From Pseudomonadota bacterium (GTDB lineage: Bacteria; Pseudomonadota; Gammaproteobacteria; Burkholderiales; Chitinibacteraceae), in NCBI GenBank assembly GCA_026399755.1, contig JAPLQI010000093.1, forward strand, positions 1-64,000: a DNA stretch of 64,000 bases. The letters run 5' to 3'. Positions 47,899 through 57,459 of the stretch are shown here, piece after piece. The position numbers and the translations under genes are program-made. The notes below the pieces were generated by a model. That model was not told the origin of the DNA and searched no databases. It saw only the letters and a list, made by a program, of their open reading frames with translations. Numbering within the stretch: the first letter of the stretch is position 1; each line of letters begins with the position of its first letter.

Positions 47899-49023
47899 CT
47901 AACATTCCTGAGGACTAATAAACCTTGGAATTCGCCCATTGACTGAGGCTTGATACATCCATTGCAAGGGCCCTGCCGTACCCCCTTGCGCCAGGTAATC
48001 GCTCAAAATAGCCGTCGTTATTTTGATTGCCAGCACCTGCCCGGGGCAGCTATGCCGGCCATGGCCGAAGCTCAGGCTGCGGCGATCTGTGCGGCTTAGT
48101 GCAAAATCATCACCCTTGGCGTTAAAAGCAGCATCACGATTAGCAGCCGCAAGGATCAGCAAAATAGCGTCGCCTTTTCGCAGCAGTTGGCCGTGGATTT
48201 CGAAGTCTTGCACCACAAAGCGCCGAGTGCTTTGCACTGGCGGATCGTAGCGAGCGACTTCTTCGACGAAGGAGGTTAGTGGCAAAGTATCCGACACCCC
48301 ATGCTGTTGCAGCGCAATCAGGCAATTGCCAAGCAGGCCCGCCGTTGCTTCATAGCTTTGTGTAAGCAGGCCAATCAAATTGGCCAATAAGGCTTGGCGA
48401 TCGGGGCACTCAGAGTCTTGCAAGAGATTGGCCAGCAGGCTGCCTTGCGGCAAATCACCCTCCAAAACTCCAGTGAAATGCACCAATAAACACTGTGCCG
48501 CCACGCTTGCCCTCGCAATATCTGCCTCGGAGCTTAAAGGGGAAAGGCAAGCTACAAAATCGGCAATCCAGCCCATTATTTCGGGGCGAGTATCGGGCGC
48601 AAAACCCAGTAAGTCGGCCAATACCGCCACCGGCACAAAATGGCAAAGCGCGTGCAGGTCGCACTCAGCTGAGCGCCATTTTTTAACGAGCTGTGGCAAA
48701 CACGCCGTATCGACCAAGGCTAAGCTGCGTTGAAGAGCCCGCTTTAAATGCAGATGCGCCTGCCCCTCATTCATCCGAATCAGGCGGGCAAAAACTTCAG
48801 CCGCGGCTGATCCAACAATGGCCGCAGGAACCGGCTCATTCGGTGGGCGCACCACACAATGCGGGCTTTGCATCAGCTCCATAATCAAATCTGCCCTGCT
48901 CACCACCCATATTTTGTGCTCCGCATCAAAGAAGATGGGCGCTTCATCTCTCAGTGCCGCGTAATAGGAATAAGGGTGAGCATGTGACGCCGCAGCCAGC
49001 GGGTGAATCCTAGTAGTAGCCAT
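47899..49023 (-). CDS. Cytochrome P450
   Basis: Heme-thiolate monooxygenase, 374 aa from the ATG at 49023 (MATTRIHPLAAASH). The heme-binding loop is FGHGRHSCPGQ (Cys about residue 330). The K-helix ExxR is EVARYD (Glu-Val-Ala-Arg). The PERF-like region is RTDRRS. The I-helix segment LTQSYEATAGLLG lacks the usual acid-Thr pair (A/G-G-x-D/E-T), so proton delivery may be atypical. It is divergent from an ArsR-type regulator. No ferredoxin or reductase gene is nearby. Confidence 0.92.
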   Translation of the reverse strand: MATTRIHPLAAASHAHPYSYYAALRDEAPIFFDAEHKIWVVSRADLIMELMQSPHCVVRPPNEPVPAAIVGSAAAEVFARLIRMNEGQAHLHLKRALQRSLALVDTACLPQLVKKWRSAECDLHALCHFVPVAVLADLLGFAPDTRPEIMGWIADFVACLSPLSSEADIARASVAAQCLLVHFTGVLEGDLPQGSLLANLLQDSECPDRQALLANLIGLLTQSYEATAGLLGNCLIALQQHGVSDTLPLTSFVEEVARYDPPVQSTRRFVVQDFEIHGQLLRKGDAILLILAAANRDAAFNAKGDDFALSRTDRRSLSFGHGRHSCPGQVLAIKITTAILSDYLAQGGTAGPLQWMYQASVNGRIPRFISPQEC

Positions 49024-49084
49024 CGCATTCCATCCAAGCTTGTTCAATCAAGTCGACATTGTGTAGATTGCAGCCATGCCTTAC

Positions 49085-49100
49085 TTCGCTCCGGAGCGAA
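49085..49100. promoter_or_regulatory. 16-bp perfect palindrome, candidate operator
   Basis: TTCGCTCCGGAGCGAA is a perfect palindrome in the 120-bp space between the divergent P450 and ArsR-type genes. It is placed where it could overlap a weak -10 region of the P450 promoter on the minus strand. Its length and symmetry suit a dimeric winged-helix repressor, most simply the adjacent one. Confidence 0.55.
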
Positions 49101-49143
49101 ATATGAAATACGCCCTACTATTCAACACTCCTTGGAACCGACC

Positions 49144-49830
49144 ATGGAAGACTCCCGCCTAGCCAGCGTTGCCGCCGCAATTGCCGAACCTGCCCGAGCC
49201 AGAATGCTTTGCAGCTTGCTTGATGGCAAAGCCCGTACCGCAACCGAGCTGGCCATCGTTGGGGAAGTGAGTGCATCCACGGCCAGTGCCCATTTAGCGC
49301 GATTGAAAGCCGAGCAACTCGTCAGCCTGCTGACTCAAGGCAGGCATCGCTACTATCGTCTGCATAATCACGATGTGGCATCGGCACTCGAAGCGCTGCT
49401 GCTGATTTCAAACACGCCCAAAGCGCCATTTAGCCCCAACACCCCCCATTATTTGCAAGCGGCGCGCACCTGTTACGACCATATGGCGGGGACTGTGGCG
49501 GTGCAATTACACGATCGCTTATTTGCAATGGGCTGGCTGCTCGCCGACGCTGGCGATGCATCCCAATATGTTTTAAGCGAGCAAGGCCAACAGGCCCTCA
49601 GTAAACTTGGCGTGGATTTGTCTGAGCTAGCAAAAAAACGTCGCCGTTTTGCCTGCGCCTGCCTCGATTGGAGTGAGCGCAGCCCCCATCTGGGTGGCGC
49701 ACTTGGCGCGGCCCTGCTGCTTTTAGCCAAAAAACGCGGCTGGGTAGAGCAAGATTTAGACAGCCGCCGCCTGCAAATCAGCCGTACAGGACAAAGCGCC
49801 ATGAAAGATTTATTTGGCGTCATTGTGTAA
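49144..49830 (+). CDS. ArsR-type winged-helix transcriptional regulator
   Basis: A 228-aa regulator. The N-terminal winged helix covers about residues 5-85 (RARMLCSLLDGKARTATELA, SASTASAHLARLKAEQLVSL, RHRYYRL). The C-terminal extension of about 140 aa contains CACLDWSERSPHLGGALGAA, shared by a group of long ArsR-like regulators. No metal-binding CxC is present in the DNA-binding helix. The ATG at 49144 gives the family start; the longer frame overlaps the P450 gene. Likely controls the P450 and/or itself. Confidence 0.88.
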   Translation: MEDSRLASVAAAIAEPARARMLCSLLDGKARTATELAIVGEVSASTASAHLARLKAEQLVSLLTQGRHRYYRLHNHDVASALEALLLISNTPKAPFSPNTPHYLQAARTCYDHMAGTVAVQLHDRLFAMGWLLADAGDASQYVLSEQGQQALSKLGVDLSELAKKRRRFACACLDWSERSPHLGGALGAALLLLAKKRGWVEQDLDSRRLQISRTGQSAMKDLFGVIV

Positions 49831-49852
49831 CTCTCTTACTTCTAGGCCCGCT

Positions 49853-50998
49853 ATGTCTCTACTCAATGCCGCTCTTGCACAAGAAATCGTCAATCGCACC
49901 ATGGCGATTATTGGTAGCAATGTGAATGTGATCGATGCCTCGGGCACGGTGATCGGCAGTGGTGATGCAGAGCGGCTGGGCAAGCAGCATGAAGGCGCTT
50001 TGCTGGTATTGTCTCAGCAGCGCACGGTAGAAATTGACGATGCCATGGCGCAGCAGTTGCATGGCGTACGCCCCGGTGTGAATTTACCGCTGCGCCTTGC
50101 CGGGCAAATTGTGGGCGTGGTCGGCATCACTGGCCAGCCCAATGCGGTACGCCACTATGGCGAGCTGGTGCGGATGACGGCTGAAATGAGCTTAGAGCAA
50201 GCAAGGCTGATTCAGGCACTAGGGCGTGACACCCGCTACCGCGAAGAGCTGGTTTTGCAGCTGATCAAAGGCGAAGCTGCGCCGCATTCAGACTTAGAAG
50301 CCTGGGCGCAAAAGCTAGGGGTTGATATCCAGCGTCCGCGCGTGGTGGCGGTGATTGAAGTAGACAGCGGAACGCTGGGTATTGATGCGGCATTGGCCGA
50401 GTTACAAGAGCTGCAAACCCTGCTGAGCACGCCAGAGCGGGATAATCTGGTTGCCACCGTTTCTTTAACCGAATTAGTAGTGCTCAAACCAGCACTGGAT
50501 CATCAGGGCCGCTTGAATCCGGAAGAGCACCGGCTGCGCGTACACGATTTACTCACACGGGTCGCCAGCAAAAGCAGGCTGGGGGTACGCATCGCGCTGG
50601 GGCAATATTTTAGCGCCGCCAATGCCGTGGCACTGTCTTATCAAAGCGCCATCACCACTTTGCAAATCGGCAAAACACGCAAGCCGGAGCAGGCCTGCTT
50701 TTTTTATCAGGATTTAAGCTTGCCGGTGCTGCTGGCCGGATTAAATTCGGGGTGGCAAGCCGCACAACTGCGTATTCCACTTAAAAACCTAGAGCGCCAA
50801 GATAGCAATGGCCAGCTGCGTAAAACATTGCAGGCATGGTTTGCCTGCGATACCCGCCCAGTAGAAACAGCGCAGTTTTTGCATATTCACCGCAACACTC
50901 TGGATTACCGCCTGAGCCGGATTGAGGCCATTACCGGCCTTACCCTCAGCAAAACAGACGAGCGATTTTTGCTCTACGCCGCTTTGCAAATTGCATAG
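49853..50998 (+). CDS. cdaR: CdaR-family sugar-diacid/glycerate-use regulator
   Basis: A 381-aa activator. An N-terminal sugar-diacid recognition domain (1-135, ALAQEIVNRTMAIIGSNVNV, GVRPGVNLPLRL) is followed by a GGDEF-like middle region. A C-terminal PucR/CdaR helix-turn-helix is seen at HRNTLDYRLSRIEAITGL. CdaR activates glucarate/galactarate/glycerate genes in E. coli. Here it is directly upstream of a GntP-type permease and a glycerate kinase, which fits. ATG at 49853; 49814 would overlap the preceding gene. Confidence 0.92.
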   Translation: MSLLNAALAQEIVNRTMAIIGSNVNVIDASGTVIGSGDAERLGKQHEGALLVLSQQRTVEIDDAMAQQLHGVRPGVNLPLRLAGQIVGVVGITGQPNAVRHYGELVRMTAEMSLEQARLIQALGRDTRYREELVLQLIKGEAAPHSDLEAWAQKLGVDIQRPRVVAVIEVDSGTLGIDAALAELQELQTLLSTPERDNLVATVSLTELVVLKPALDHQGRLNPEEHRLRVHDLLTRVASKSRLGVRIALGQYFSAANAVALSYQSAITTLQIGKTRKPEQACFFYQDLSLPVLLAGLNSGWQAAQLRIPLKNLERQDSNGQLRKTLQAWFACDTRPVETAQFLHIHRNTLDYRLSRIEAITGLTLSKTDERFLLYAALQIA

Positions 50999-51147
50999 AA
51001 ACAAACCCATCTGTAATAAAGTCCAAAAATAACCGTAATCACCTTCGTTATTTCTATGCATCCGCACGAAGATATCCCCTGATAGGGCGTTTATCCTGTT
51101 CAACATCCACTATCCGCAATACCCAGCCTAAACAGGAGTTTCAAGCG

Positions 51148-52404
51148 ATGGAAGTCAGCACTCTAGGTGCGCTCAGTGCGCTCGTTGTTGCCATTTTTCT
51201 GATTTTACGAAAAGTGCCCCCTGCCTACGGCATGATCGTCGGCGCTTTGGTTGGCGGGATTGTAGGTGGCGTGGATTTATCCAGCACCGTCAATTTAATG
51301 ATGGGCGGCGCAAAAGGGATTATCCCTGCCGTGATGCGGATTCTGGCGGCCGGTGTGCTTGCGGGGGTGTTGATCGAATCAGGCGCTGCGGCCAGTATTG
51401 CTGACACCATCGTCAAAAAAGTGGGCGAAACCCGCGCCCTGCTGGCCTTAGCGATCGCCACCATGATTTTAACCGCCGTTGGCGTATTTATTGATGTGGC
51501 GGTAATTACCGTTGCCCCAATTGCCCTCGCGATTGCGCGCCAAGCCGATCTATCCAAAATGGCGATTTTGCTGGCCATGATAGGCGGCGGTAAGGCGGGC
51601 AATGTGATGTCGCCCAATCCGAATGCGATTGCGGCGGCCGATGCTTTTCATGTGCCACTCACCTCAGTGATGGCAGCGGGGATAGTGCCGGGCTTGGTTG
51701 GCTTAGTCGTTGCCTATTTCATTGCCAAAAAGCTTGCCAATAAAGGCAGCAAGGTAGAGGCCAGCGAAGTGGTCGCTTTTGACCGCAAGGCCCTGCCTTC
51801 CTTTGCCACCGCCATTGTTGCCCCGCTGGTGGCGATTATTTTGCTATCGCTTCGCCCCGCGTTTGGCATTGTGATCGACCCATTGCTCGCCCTCCCCCTC
51901 GGCGGCTTACTCGGTGCGCTGGCGATGGGCCGCTTTAAAGACAGCAATCAATTTGCCGTGGCGGGCTTAGGCCGCATGGCTCCGGTTGCGATTATGCTGC
52001 TGGGCACGGGTACTTTGGCAGGGATTATTGGTGCGTCCAGCCTTAAAACCGTACTGATCGAGGCGCTGCAAAGCTCCGGACTGCCCGCCTATATGCTAGC
52101 CCCAATATCCGGTGCGCTGATGTCGCTGGCTACCGCATCCACCACCGCAGGCACCGTGGTTGCAGCGCAGGTATTCAGTAGCACCCTACTAGAGCTGGGT
52201 GTGCCAGCCCTTGCCGGTGCGGCCATGATTCACGCAGGCTCTACCGTGTTTGATCATATGCCGCACGGTAGTTTCTTCCACGCCACGGGCGGTGCCGTCA
52301 ATATGAGCATCACCGAGCGGCTGAAAGTCATTCCTTACGAAACAGCGGTTGGTTTGTCGATTACGATTGTCTCTACGCTGATTTTTGGTGTGTTTAAATT
52401 TTAA
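51148..52404 (+). CDS. GntP-family permease (gluconate/glycerate type)
   Basis: Inner-membrane H+ symporter of 418 aa with about twelve hydrophobic segments. KVPPAYGMIVGALVGG, GGGKAGNVMSPNPNAIAAAD and the C-terminal AGSTVFDHMPHGSFFHATGG are GntP-family blocks. The neighbouring glycerate kinase suggests D-glycerate or a related hydroxy acid as substrate. CAGGAG precedes the ATG. 149 bp after cdaR. Confidence 0.9.
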   Translation: MEVSTLGALSALVVAIFLILRKVPPAYGMIVGALVGGIVGGVDLSSTVNLMMGGAKGIIPAVMRILAAGVLAGVLIESGAAASIADTIVKKVGETRALLALAIATMILTAVGVFIDVAVITVAPIALAIARQADLSKMAILLAMIGGGKAGNVMSPNPNAIAAADAFHVPLTSVMAAGIVPGLVGLVVAYFIAKKLANKGSKVEASEVVAFDRKALPSFATAIVAPLVAIILLSLRPAFGIVIDPLLALPLGGLLGALAMGRFKDSNQFAVAGLGRMAPVAIMLLGTGTLAGIIGASSLKTVLIEALQSSGLPAYMLAPISGALMSLATASTTAGTVVAAQVFSSTLLELGVPALAGAAMIHAGSTVFDHMPHGSFFHATGGAVNMSITERLKVIPYETAVGLSITIVSTLIFGVFKF

Positions 52405-52416
52405 GGCCTGTTGATC

Positions 52417-53565
52417 ATGAAAATTGTCATTGCCCCCGACTCCTACAAAGAAAGCCTCTCCGCCCTTGAAGTGGCCACGCAAATTGAAGCGGGTTTCAAA
52501 GAAGTGCTGCCCGATGCGCAATATATAAAAGTGCCGGTAGCGGATGGCGGCGAAGGCACGGTGGAAGCCATGGTTGCCGCCACGGGCGGGCGGATTATTC
52601 TGCAAACCGTCACTGGCCCGCTTGGTGAATGCGTGCCGGCATTCTTTGGCCTGTCTGGCGATGGTCATACCGCCATTATCGAAATGGCGGCGGCTAGCGG
52701 CTTAAGCCTCGTGCCACCTGCATTACGCAACCCCATGCTCACCACCAGCTACGGCACTGGCGAGCTGATTCTGGCCGCGCTTAACCTTGGCGCAAGGCAT
52801 ATTATTCTGGGTATAGGCGGCAGCGCGACGGTCGATGGCGGCGTGGGTATGGTGCAGGCTTTAGGAGGACGGTTTTTAAATACAGCAGGCAAGCCGCTAG
52901 CTTTTGGCGGCGCAGATCTGGCCCAACTCGCTAAAATCGACCTTAGCACCGTCGATAAGCGGGTTCAGGAGTGCAAATTTGAAGTGGCTTGCGATGTAGA
53001 CAATCCACTCATTGGCGAGCAAGGTGCTGCCGCGATCTTTGGCCCGCAAAAAGGTGCAACGCCTGGAATGGTCGCCCTGCTCGATACGGGCCTTGCCCAT
53101 TACGCCCAGCAAATCAGCCAGGATTTAGGTATTGAAGTGGCACATGCAAAAGGAGCTGGCGCGGCAGGCGGAATGGGCGCGGCGGCCTTGGCATTTTTAA
53201 ATGCCAGCCTGCGCCCCGGCGTAGAAATTGTATTGGAATCCGTGCAGTTTGCCGCCCTGTTGCAAGGCGCAGATTTAGTCATTACCGGCGAAGGCCGCAT
53301 GGATAGCCAGACCATACACGGCAAAACGCCTATGGGCGTGGCGCAAATGGCCAAGGTATTTAATATTCCCGTCATCGGCATCGCAGGCTGCCTCAGCCCC
53401 GACGTAGGCGTGGTGCACCAGCATGGCATTGAAGCCGTATTCAGCGTACTCAACCGCGCCGTATCGATTGAAGAAGCGCTCGTTCATGCAGCAGAAAATG
53501 TAAGGCTCTGCGCCAGAAACATCGCCGCCACCATCAAGCTGGCGCAAGGTTTGCCTAAGTTATAA
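52417..53565 (+). CDS. Glycerate 2-kinase (GarK/GlxK family)
   Basis: Phosphorylates D-glycerate with ATP, feeding glycolysis. The 382-aa protein has the family N-terminus [20 protein letters not shown], then [26 protein letters not shown] (about residues 131-145) and the [20 protein letters not shown] block follow. The true start is ATG 52417, 12 bp after the permease stop; the TTG six bases earlier is not needed. It forms an operon with the permease, probably under CdaR. Family members are 2-kinases (garK/glxK), but isoform cannot be decided. Confidence 0.93.
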   Translation: MKIVIAPDSYKESLSALEVATQIEAGFKEVLPDAQYIKVPVADGGEGTVEAMVAATGGRIILQTVTGPLGECVPAFFGLSGDGHTAIIEMAAASGLSLVPPALRNPMLTTSYGTGELILAALNLGARHIILGIGGSATVDGGVGMVQALGGRFLNTAGKPLAFGGADLAQLAKIDLSTVDKRVQECKFEVACDVDNPLIGEQGAAAIFGPQKGATPGMVALLDTGLAHYAQQISQDLGIEVAHAKGAGAAGGMGAAALAFLNASLRPGVEIVLESVQFAALLQGADLVITGEGRMDSQTIHGKTPMGVAQMAKVFNIPVIGIAGCLSPDVGVVHQHGIEAVFSVLNRAVSIEEALVHAAENVRLCARNIAATIKLAQGLPKL

Positions 53566-53972
53566 AAGCAATCCATCGCGAGGCTTGATTAGAAAATATC
53601 AAACGAAACCTGCACAACATCCTTGCTGAGTGACTAAGTCCCCCTATAAGCCAATGATTATTGACTGCGTTGGAGGACTAGCCTGCATGGCAGATCAGTG
53701 GAGTAAACGCGATGTGTCCCATGACGTAAATCAGGGCTCGACTGCAACCAAAGCACTGTCTGACCTCGGAAAACGCAGGGAAAATTGAGTTAACTTATGC
53801 GGCTTAAATCTTAGAATAATTCCCATTATCATTACATTTATCGGTACAATTCACATGCGTTTTGCATGAAAAATACACTTTTATTACGGGGTTTATCTCT
53901 ATAAAAAAGTTGAACAATCATACCACTCAGCAATTCAACCTCAACTCTTATCAAACATCGGAAATATAATTA
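53566..53972. other. Intergenic region before the AT-rich lipoprotein gene
   Basis: About 407 bp. The second half (from about 53790) becomes AT-rich, matching the following gene. No terminator with a T run was found after the glycerate kinase gene, and no repeat was recognised. Confidence 0.4.
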
Positions 53973-55106
53973 ATGAAATATCGTAGTTTATTTATTACGC
54001 CATTTATTCTAGCATTAGCAGCATGTGGTGGTGGCAGCGAATCAAGCTCTCACACTGAAGTTATAAAGAATGAATATCCAGTTGTTACAATTAAAGCTCC
54101 GGAAAAAATCCCCCAAGTCGCTCGTTTAACCATGACAGCAGAGCTTGAGAGCTATATATCTCCGATTGAAATATCATTAAAAGATAAAAACAATACTATT
54201 CTAACTACACAAGCTTATTCTGGATCAATGACTTCTATTGATGGTCTTGAAAAATTACAAGCCCCAGTGATAGTACAAGCCAAACCTTTAAACAATGCGG
54301 AAGGACGCACTTATTACAGCGTACTATTGGAACCACCTTTACTAGGCGAGCAAAAAAACATTAACATTAATGCAATGACGGATGGTGTTCTGCGACAAAG
54401 CATACAATCAGATCTCGAAGATATTTTCTTAAATCCTACTAAAATAAGCCAACTTGACACAGGAAAACTGGATCAAAATAGAAAGAAACTACAGACATCG
54501 TTAATTAATTATTACAACATTCTAAACATTAACACCGAAACAGATAATATTTTCTATTCAATACACAAAGAAAAAAACCGTTATTCAGACAGTGAAACAG
54601 GATTTATTCAATTACTTAACATGGTTAAAATCATTCCAAACAAAGAAGATGGTCAAACCACCCTAAAATTAACTGATCAATACAGCCAAAAATTCATTAA
54701 AATAGGGGCTAACATTCCAGTTGAGAAACTAGATCCACCGTCAACAGATGCCATAGCACTAGACTTTGCTCGTACTTTAGATTTTTTTGCCCGCTTCAAT
54801 AGCTACTTTACTAGCAATGAAACGTTAAAATCTTCAATGTTTTCAGCTTTTTTTTCCGATGACTACTTATTCAATGGCTATAAAAAATATGACATCTTAC
54901 CCATATACTGGCATAACCTAGACTTCCCAAGTGCTAAACTAATAAATTACAATATTACAGGATGTATTAAATCAATATGCAAAGTAAATTATGAATTTAT
55001 TGACAACAAAGGCATAAATAAGAAAGCAGAAGATTTTATTAAATATGATTCATCTGAAAGTTATTTCAATTGGCGCTGGATAGGCAACCAAATCCCTAAG
55101 AAATAA
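53973..55106 (+). CDS. Hypothetical lipoprotein, AT-rich orphan
   Basis: A 377-aa predicted lipoprotein with signal MKYRSLFITPFILALAAC (lipobox LAAC) and a Gly/Ser-rich tether GGGSESSS. The mature protein is rich in Asn, Lys, Ile and Ser and has no recognised domain. Its base composition is clearly more AT-rich than the flanking genes, and it has its own terminator, so recent acquisition is likely. C-terminal CIKSIC could form a disulfide. Confidence 0.75.
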   Translation: MKYRSLFITPFILALAACGGGSESSSHTEVIKNEYPVVTIKAPEKIPQVARLTMTAELESYISPIEISLKDKNNTILTTQAYSGSMTSIDGLEKLQAPVIVQAKPLNNAEGRTYYSVLLEPPLLGEQKNININAMTDGVLRQSIQSDLEDIFLNPTKISQLDTGKLDQNRKKLQTSLINYYNILNINTETDNIFYSIHKEKNRYSDSETGFIQLLNMVKIIPNKEDGQTTLKLTDQYSQKFIKIGANIPVEKLDPPSTDAIALDFARTLDFFARFNSYFTSNETLKSSMFSAFFSDDYLFNGYKKYDILPIYWHNLDFPSAKLINYNITGCIKSICKVNYEFIDNKGINKKAEDFIKYDSSESYFNWRWIGNQIPKK

Positions 55107-55120
55107 GCAATCGGCTTTTA

Positions 55121-55155
55121 TCAACCGCCCAAGTGGCGGTTGTTTTATTTTCGCC
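55121..55155 (+). terminator. Terminator of the AT-rich lipoprotein gene
   Basis: Hairpin CAACCGCC / GGCGGTTG with a 5-nt loop, followed by TTTTATTTT, 14 bp after the stop. Confidence 0.88.
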
Positions 55156-55322
55156 TCTTCAACGGCAAACCACACGGCTAAAGAAGCCGTAGTGGTAAAA
55201 CCTACAGCCACACGTCTTTAATTCACGCGAAAACCTAGTTTTCACACCCACGAAAATCAGTCTGCGCTTTCAATACGCCCGCTAGCTTGTTAGCATTGCG
55301 GGTTTTACTGGCGAGAATCCCC

Positions 55323-55649
55323 ATGCCTAAGTTCTTGTTTTGGCTAGCGCTTGCAATCAGCAGCCATAGTTACGCCGCTCGTAGCCTACCCAATCAAGGC
55401 CAGTTGGGAGATCTGGAAGCCGCAGCCCTGCCTGAAATCAAAATTGACGGCAAGCTCTACCGCACCGCGCCCGGGCTTAGAATCTACGGCATCAATAATG
55501 CCCTGATTATGCAAAATCAAACCCCACAAAAAGCCTCGATCTGGTATCAGTTCGAAGCCACTTCCGGCAATATCTGGCGAATTTGGCTACTCACAAATGA
55601 TGAAGTCGCCACCTTAAAAGCCCGCCCGAAAGCGATCATTACAGAATAA
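55323..55649 (+). CDS. Small hypothetical secreted protein
   Basis: A 108-aa ORF starting at ATG 55323 with signal peptide MPKFLFWLALAISSHSYAA. The mature part contains YRTAPGLRIYGINNALIMQN and a C-terminal strand-rich segment (SIWYQFEATSGNIWRIWLL). No known domain was recognised. The frame is open upstream to 55287, but those codons precede the signal peptide. It may be a small exported protein unrelated to its neighbours; a REP-like repeat follows it. Confidence 0.65.
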   Translation: MPKFLFWLALAISSHSYAARSLPNQGQLGDLEAAALPEIKIDGKLYRTAPGLRIYGINNALIMQNQTPQKASIWYQFEATSGNIWRIWLLTNDEVATLKARPKAIITE

Positions 55650-55661
55650 CTTGCATGACTC

Positions 55662-55720
55662 GTAGGGCGGGTGAAACCCGCGAGCCATACTAAGAAATAC
55701 GCGGGTTTCACCCGCCCTAC
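55662..55720. repeat. REP-like inverted repeat (GTAGGGCGGG family)
   Basis: Perfect 20-bp arms, GTAGGGCGGGTGAAACCCGC and its complement, separated by a 19-bp spacer. Related but less perfect copies lie at 62258-62318, about 59420-59479 and about 57247-57287. Confidence 0.9.
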
Positions 55721-55764
55721 AAGATTAAATAAGCACTAAAAAATACGATTCGTATCAGTGTAGT

Positions 55765-55853
55765 GATGTAAAACTTAACAAGCAGAGCACGCAATAATGA
55801 GCAAGAAAGTATTTCATTAAAATATTTTGTTGCCAGATGAGCGAATACGATTC
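55765..55853 (+). pseudogene. Decayed duplicate of the miaB leader and first codons
   Basis: Closely matches 55867-55954, which is the miaB leader plus its first ~19 codons. The copy has the ribosome-site region and start (MSKKVF at 55797), then a one-base insertion and a stop after seven codons. Base substitutions are scattered throughout. It is a tandem duplication of about 90 bp. Confidence 0.85.
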
Positions 55854-55898
55854 AATCAATAAATTTGATGTAAAACTTAACACGCAGAGCATGTATCA

Positions 55899-57233
55899 AT
55901 GAGCAAGAAAGTATTTATTAAGACCTTCGGTTGCCAAATGAACGAATACGATTCGGACAAAATGGCCGACGTACTCCACGCGTCCGAAGGCTTAACGCAG
56001 ACCGACAATGTCGAAGAAGCAGACGTCATCTTATTTAACACCTGTAGCGTGCGCGAAAAAGCACAGGAAAAAGTCTTTTCAGACCTTGGCCGTGTGCGCG
56101 AGCTGAAGCTTAAAAATCCAAATCTATTGATTGGTGTAGGCGGCTGTGTGGCCTCGCAAGAAGGCGCAGCCATTGTAAAACGTGCGCCCTATGTGGATAT
56201 GGTGTTTGGCCCGCAAACCCTTCACCGCCTGCCGGATCTCATCGCCCAACGCCGCAGTAGCGGTATTTCTCAGGTGGATATTTCTTTCCCTGAGATCGAG
56301 AAATTCGACAATATGCCGCCAGCCCGCGTTGAAGGCGCAACGGCTTTTGTTTCCATCATGGAAGGTTGCAGCAAGTATTGCTCGTTCTGCGTGGTGCCTT
56401 ACACCCGTGGCACCGAATTTAGCCGCCCGTTTGAAGAAGTACTAGCCGAAGTGGCTGGCCTTGCCGCGCAAGGCGTTAAAGAAATCACCCTGCTGGGGCA
56501 AAACGTCAACGCCTATCGCGGACCGATGGAAGACGGCGAGATTGCCGACTTTGCTACCCTTCTCGAATACGTGCACGAGATCCCTGGCATTGAGCGTATG
56601 CGCTACACCACCAGCCATCCGCGTGAGATGACGCAGCGAATTGTGGATTGCTACCGCACCCTGCCTAAGCTCGTTTCGCATCTGCATTTACCAGTGCAAG
56701 CGGGATCGGATCGCGTACTGGTGAATATGAAACGCGGCTATACCACGCTGGAATTCAAGTCCTTGGTACGCAAGCTAAAAGACGCCCGCCCAGATATTTG
56801 CCTGAGCTCTGACTTTATTGTGGGCTTTCCTGGCGAAACCGAAGATGATTTTGAACGCACCATGAAGCTGATTAACGATGTGGGCTTTGATGCCTCGTTC
56901 AGCTTTGTTTACAGCCGCCGCCCCGGCACGCCTGCTGCCGATTTGCCGGACGATGTGCCTGAAGAGCTGAAACTCACTCGCCTCAGACGCCTGCAAACAC
57001 GCATCGACGAGCTAGCGCTAGACGTAAACAAAAACATGATAGGCACCGTGCAACGCGTGCTGGTAGAAGGCATGGCGCGTAAAAATCCTGAGCTGCAAGA
57101 ACTGGCTGGCCGCACAGACAACAACCGCATCGTTAACTTTGCTGGTAACCCGCGTCTGATTAATCAGTTTGTAGAAGTGCTGATTACTGAAACCTTTCCA
57201 CATAGTCTGAAGGGCGAGATTGTTGTTAAGTAA
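55899..57233 (+). CDS. miaB: tRNA-2-methylthio-N6-dimethylallyladenosine synthase MiaB
   Basis: Radical-SAM methylthiotransferase that makes ms2i6A at tRNA position 37. The 444-aa protein has the N-terminal UPF0004 domain with three cluster cysteines ([29 protein letters not shown]). The radical-SAM CxxxCxxC (CSKYCSFC, about residue 155) and a C-terminal TRAM domain (about 375-440) follow. It opens the conserved miaB-phoH-ybeY-corC-lnt cluster, here interrupted by other genes and repeats. Confidence 0.96.
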   Translation: MSKKVFIKTFGCQMNEYDSDKMADVLHASEGLTQTDNVEEADVILFNTCSVREKAQEKVFSDLGRVRELKLKNPNLLIGVGGCVASQEGAAIVKRAPYVDMVFGPQTLHRLPDLIAQRRSSGISQVDISFPEIEKFDNMPPARVEGATAFVSIMEGCSKYCSFCVVPYTRGTEFSRPFEEVLAEVAGLAAQGVKEITLLGQNVNAYRGPMEDGEIADFATLLEYVHEIPGIERMRYTTSHPREMTQRIVDCYRTLPKLVSHLHLPVQAGSDRVLVNMKRGYTTLEFKSLVRKLKDARPDICLSSDFIVGFPGETEDDFERTMKLINDVGFDASFSFVYSRRPGTPAADLPDDVPEELKLTRLRRLQTRIDELALDVNKNMIGTVQRVLVEGMARKNPELQELAGRTDNNRIVNFAGNPRLINQFVEVLITETFPHSLKGEIVVK

Positions 57234-57459
57234 GAATAGATTTTTGGGAAGGGTGAAACCTGCATGCCTAATTTCACCCGACCTACATCACGATTACAAG
57301 ACTAAAACTACTTGTTAGCGGCCTGAAGCCTTATAAGATATTAATTACTGCGCTGATTGTCATCAACGCATCCGCCAAAAGCAGTAGGATATAGGCGGGC
57401 GGCCTGTTCATGACAGGCTGCAAGCACTACCCTAAAGCGCATTACCCAAGGAAAACACC

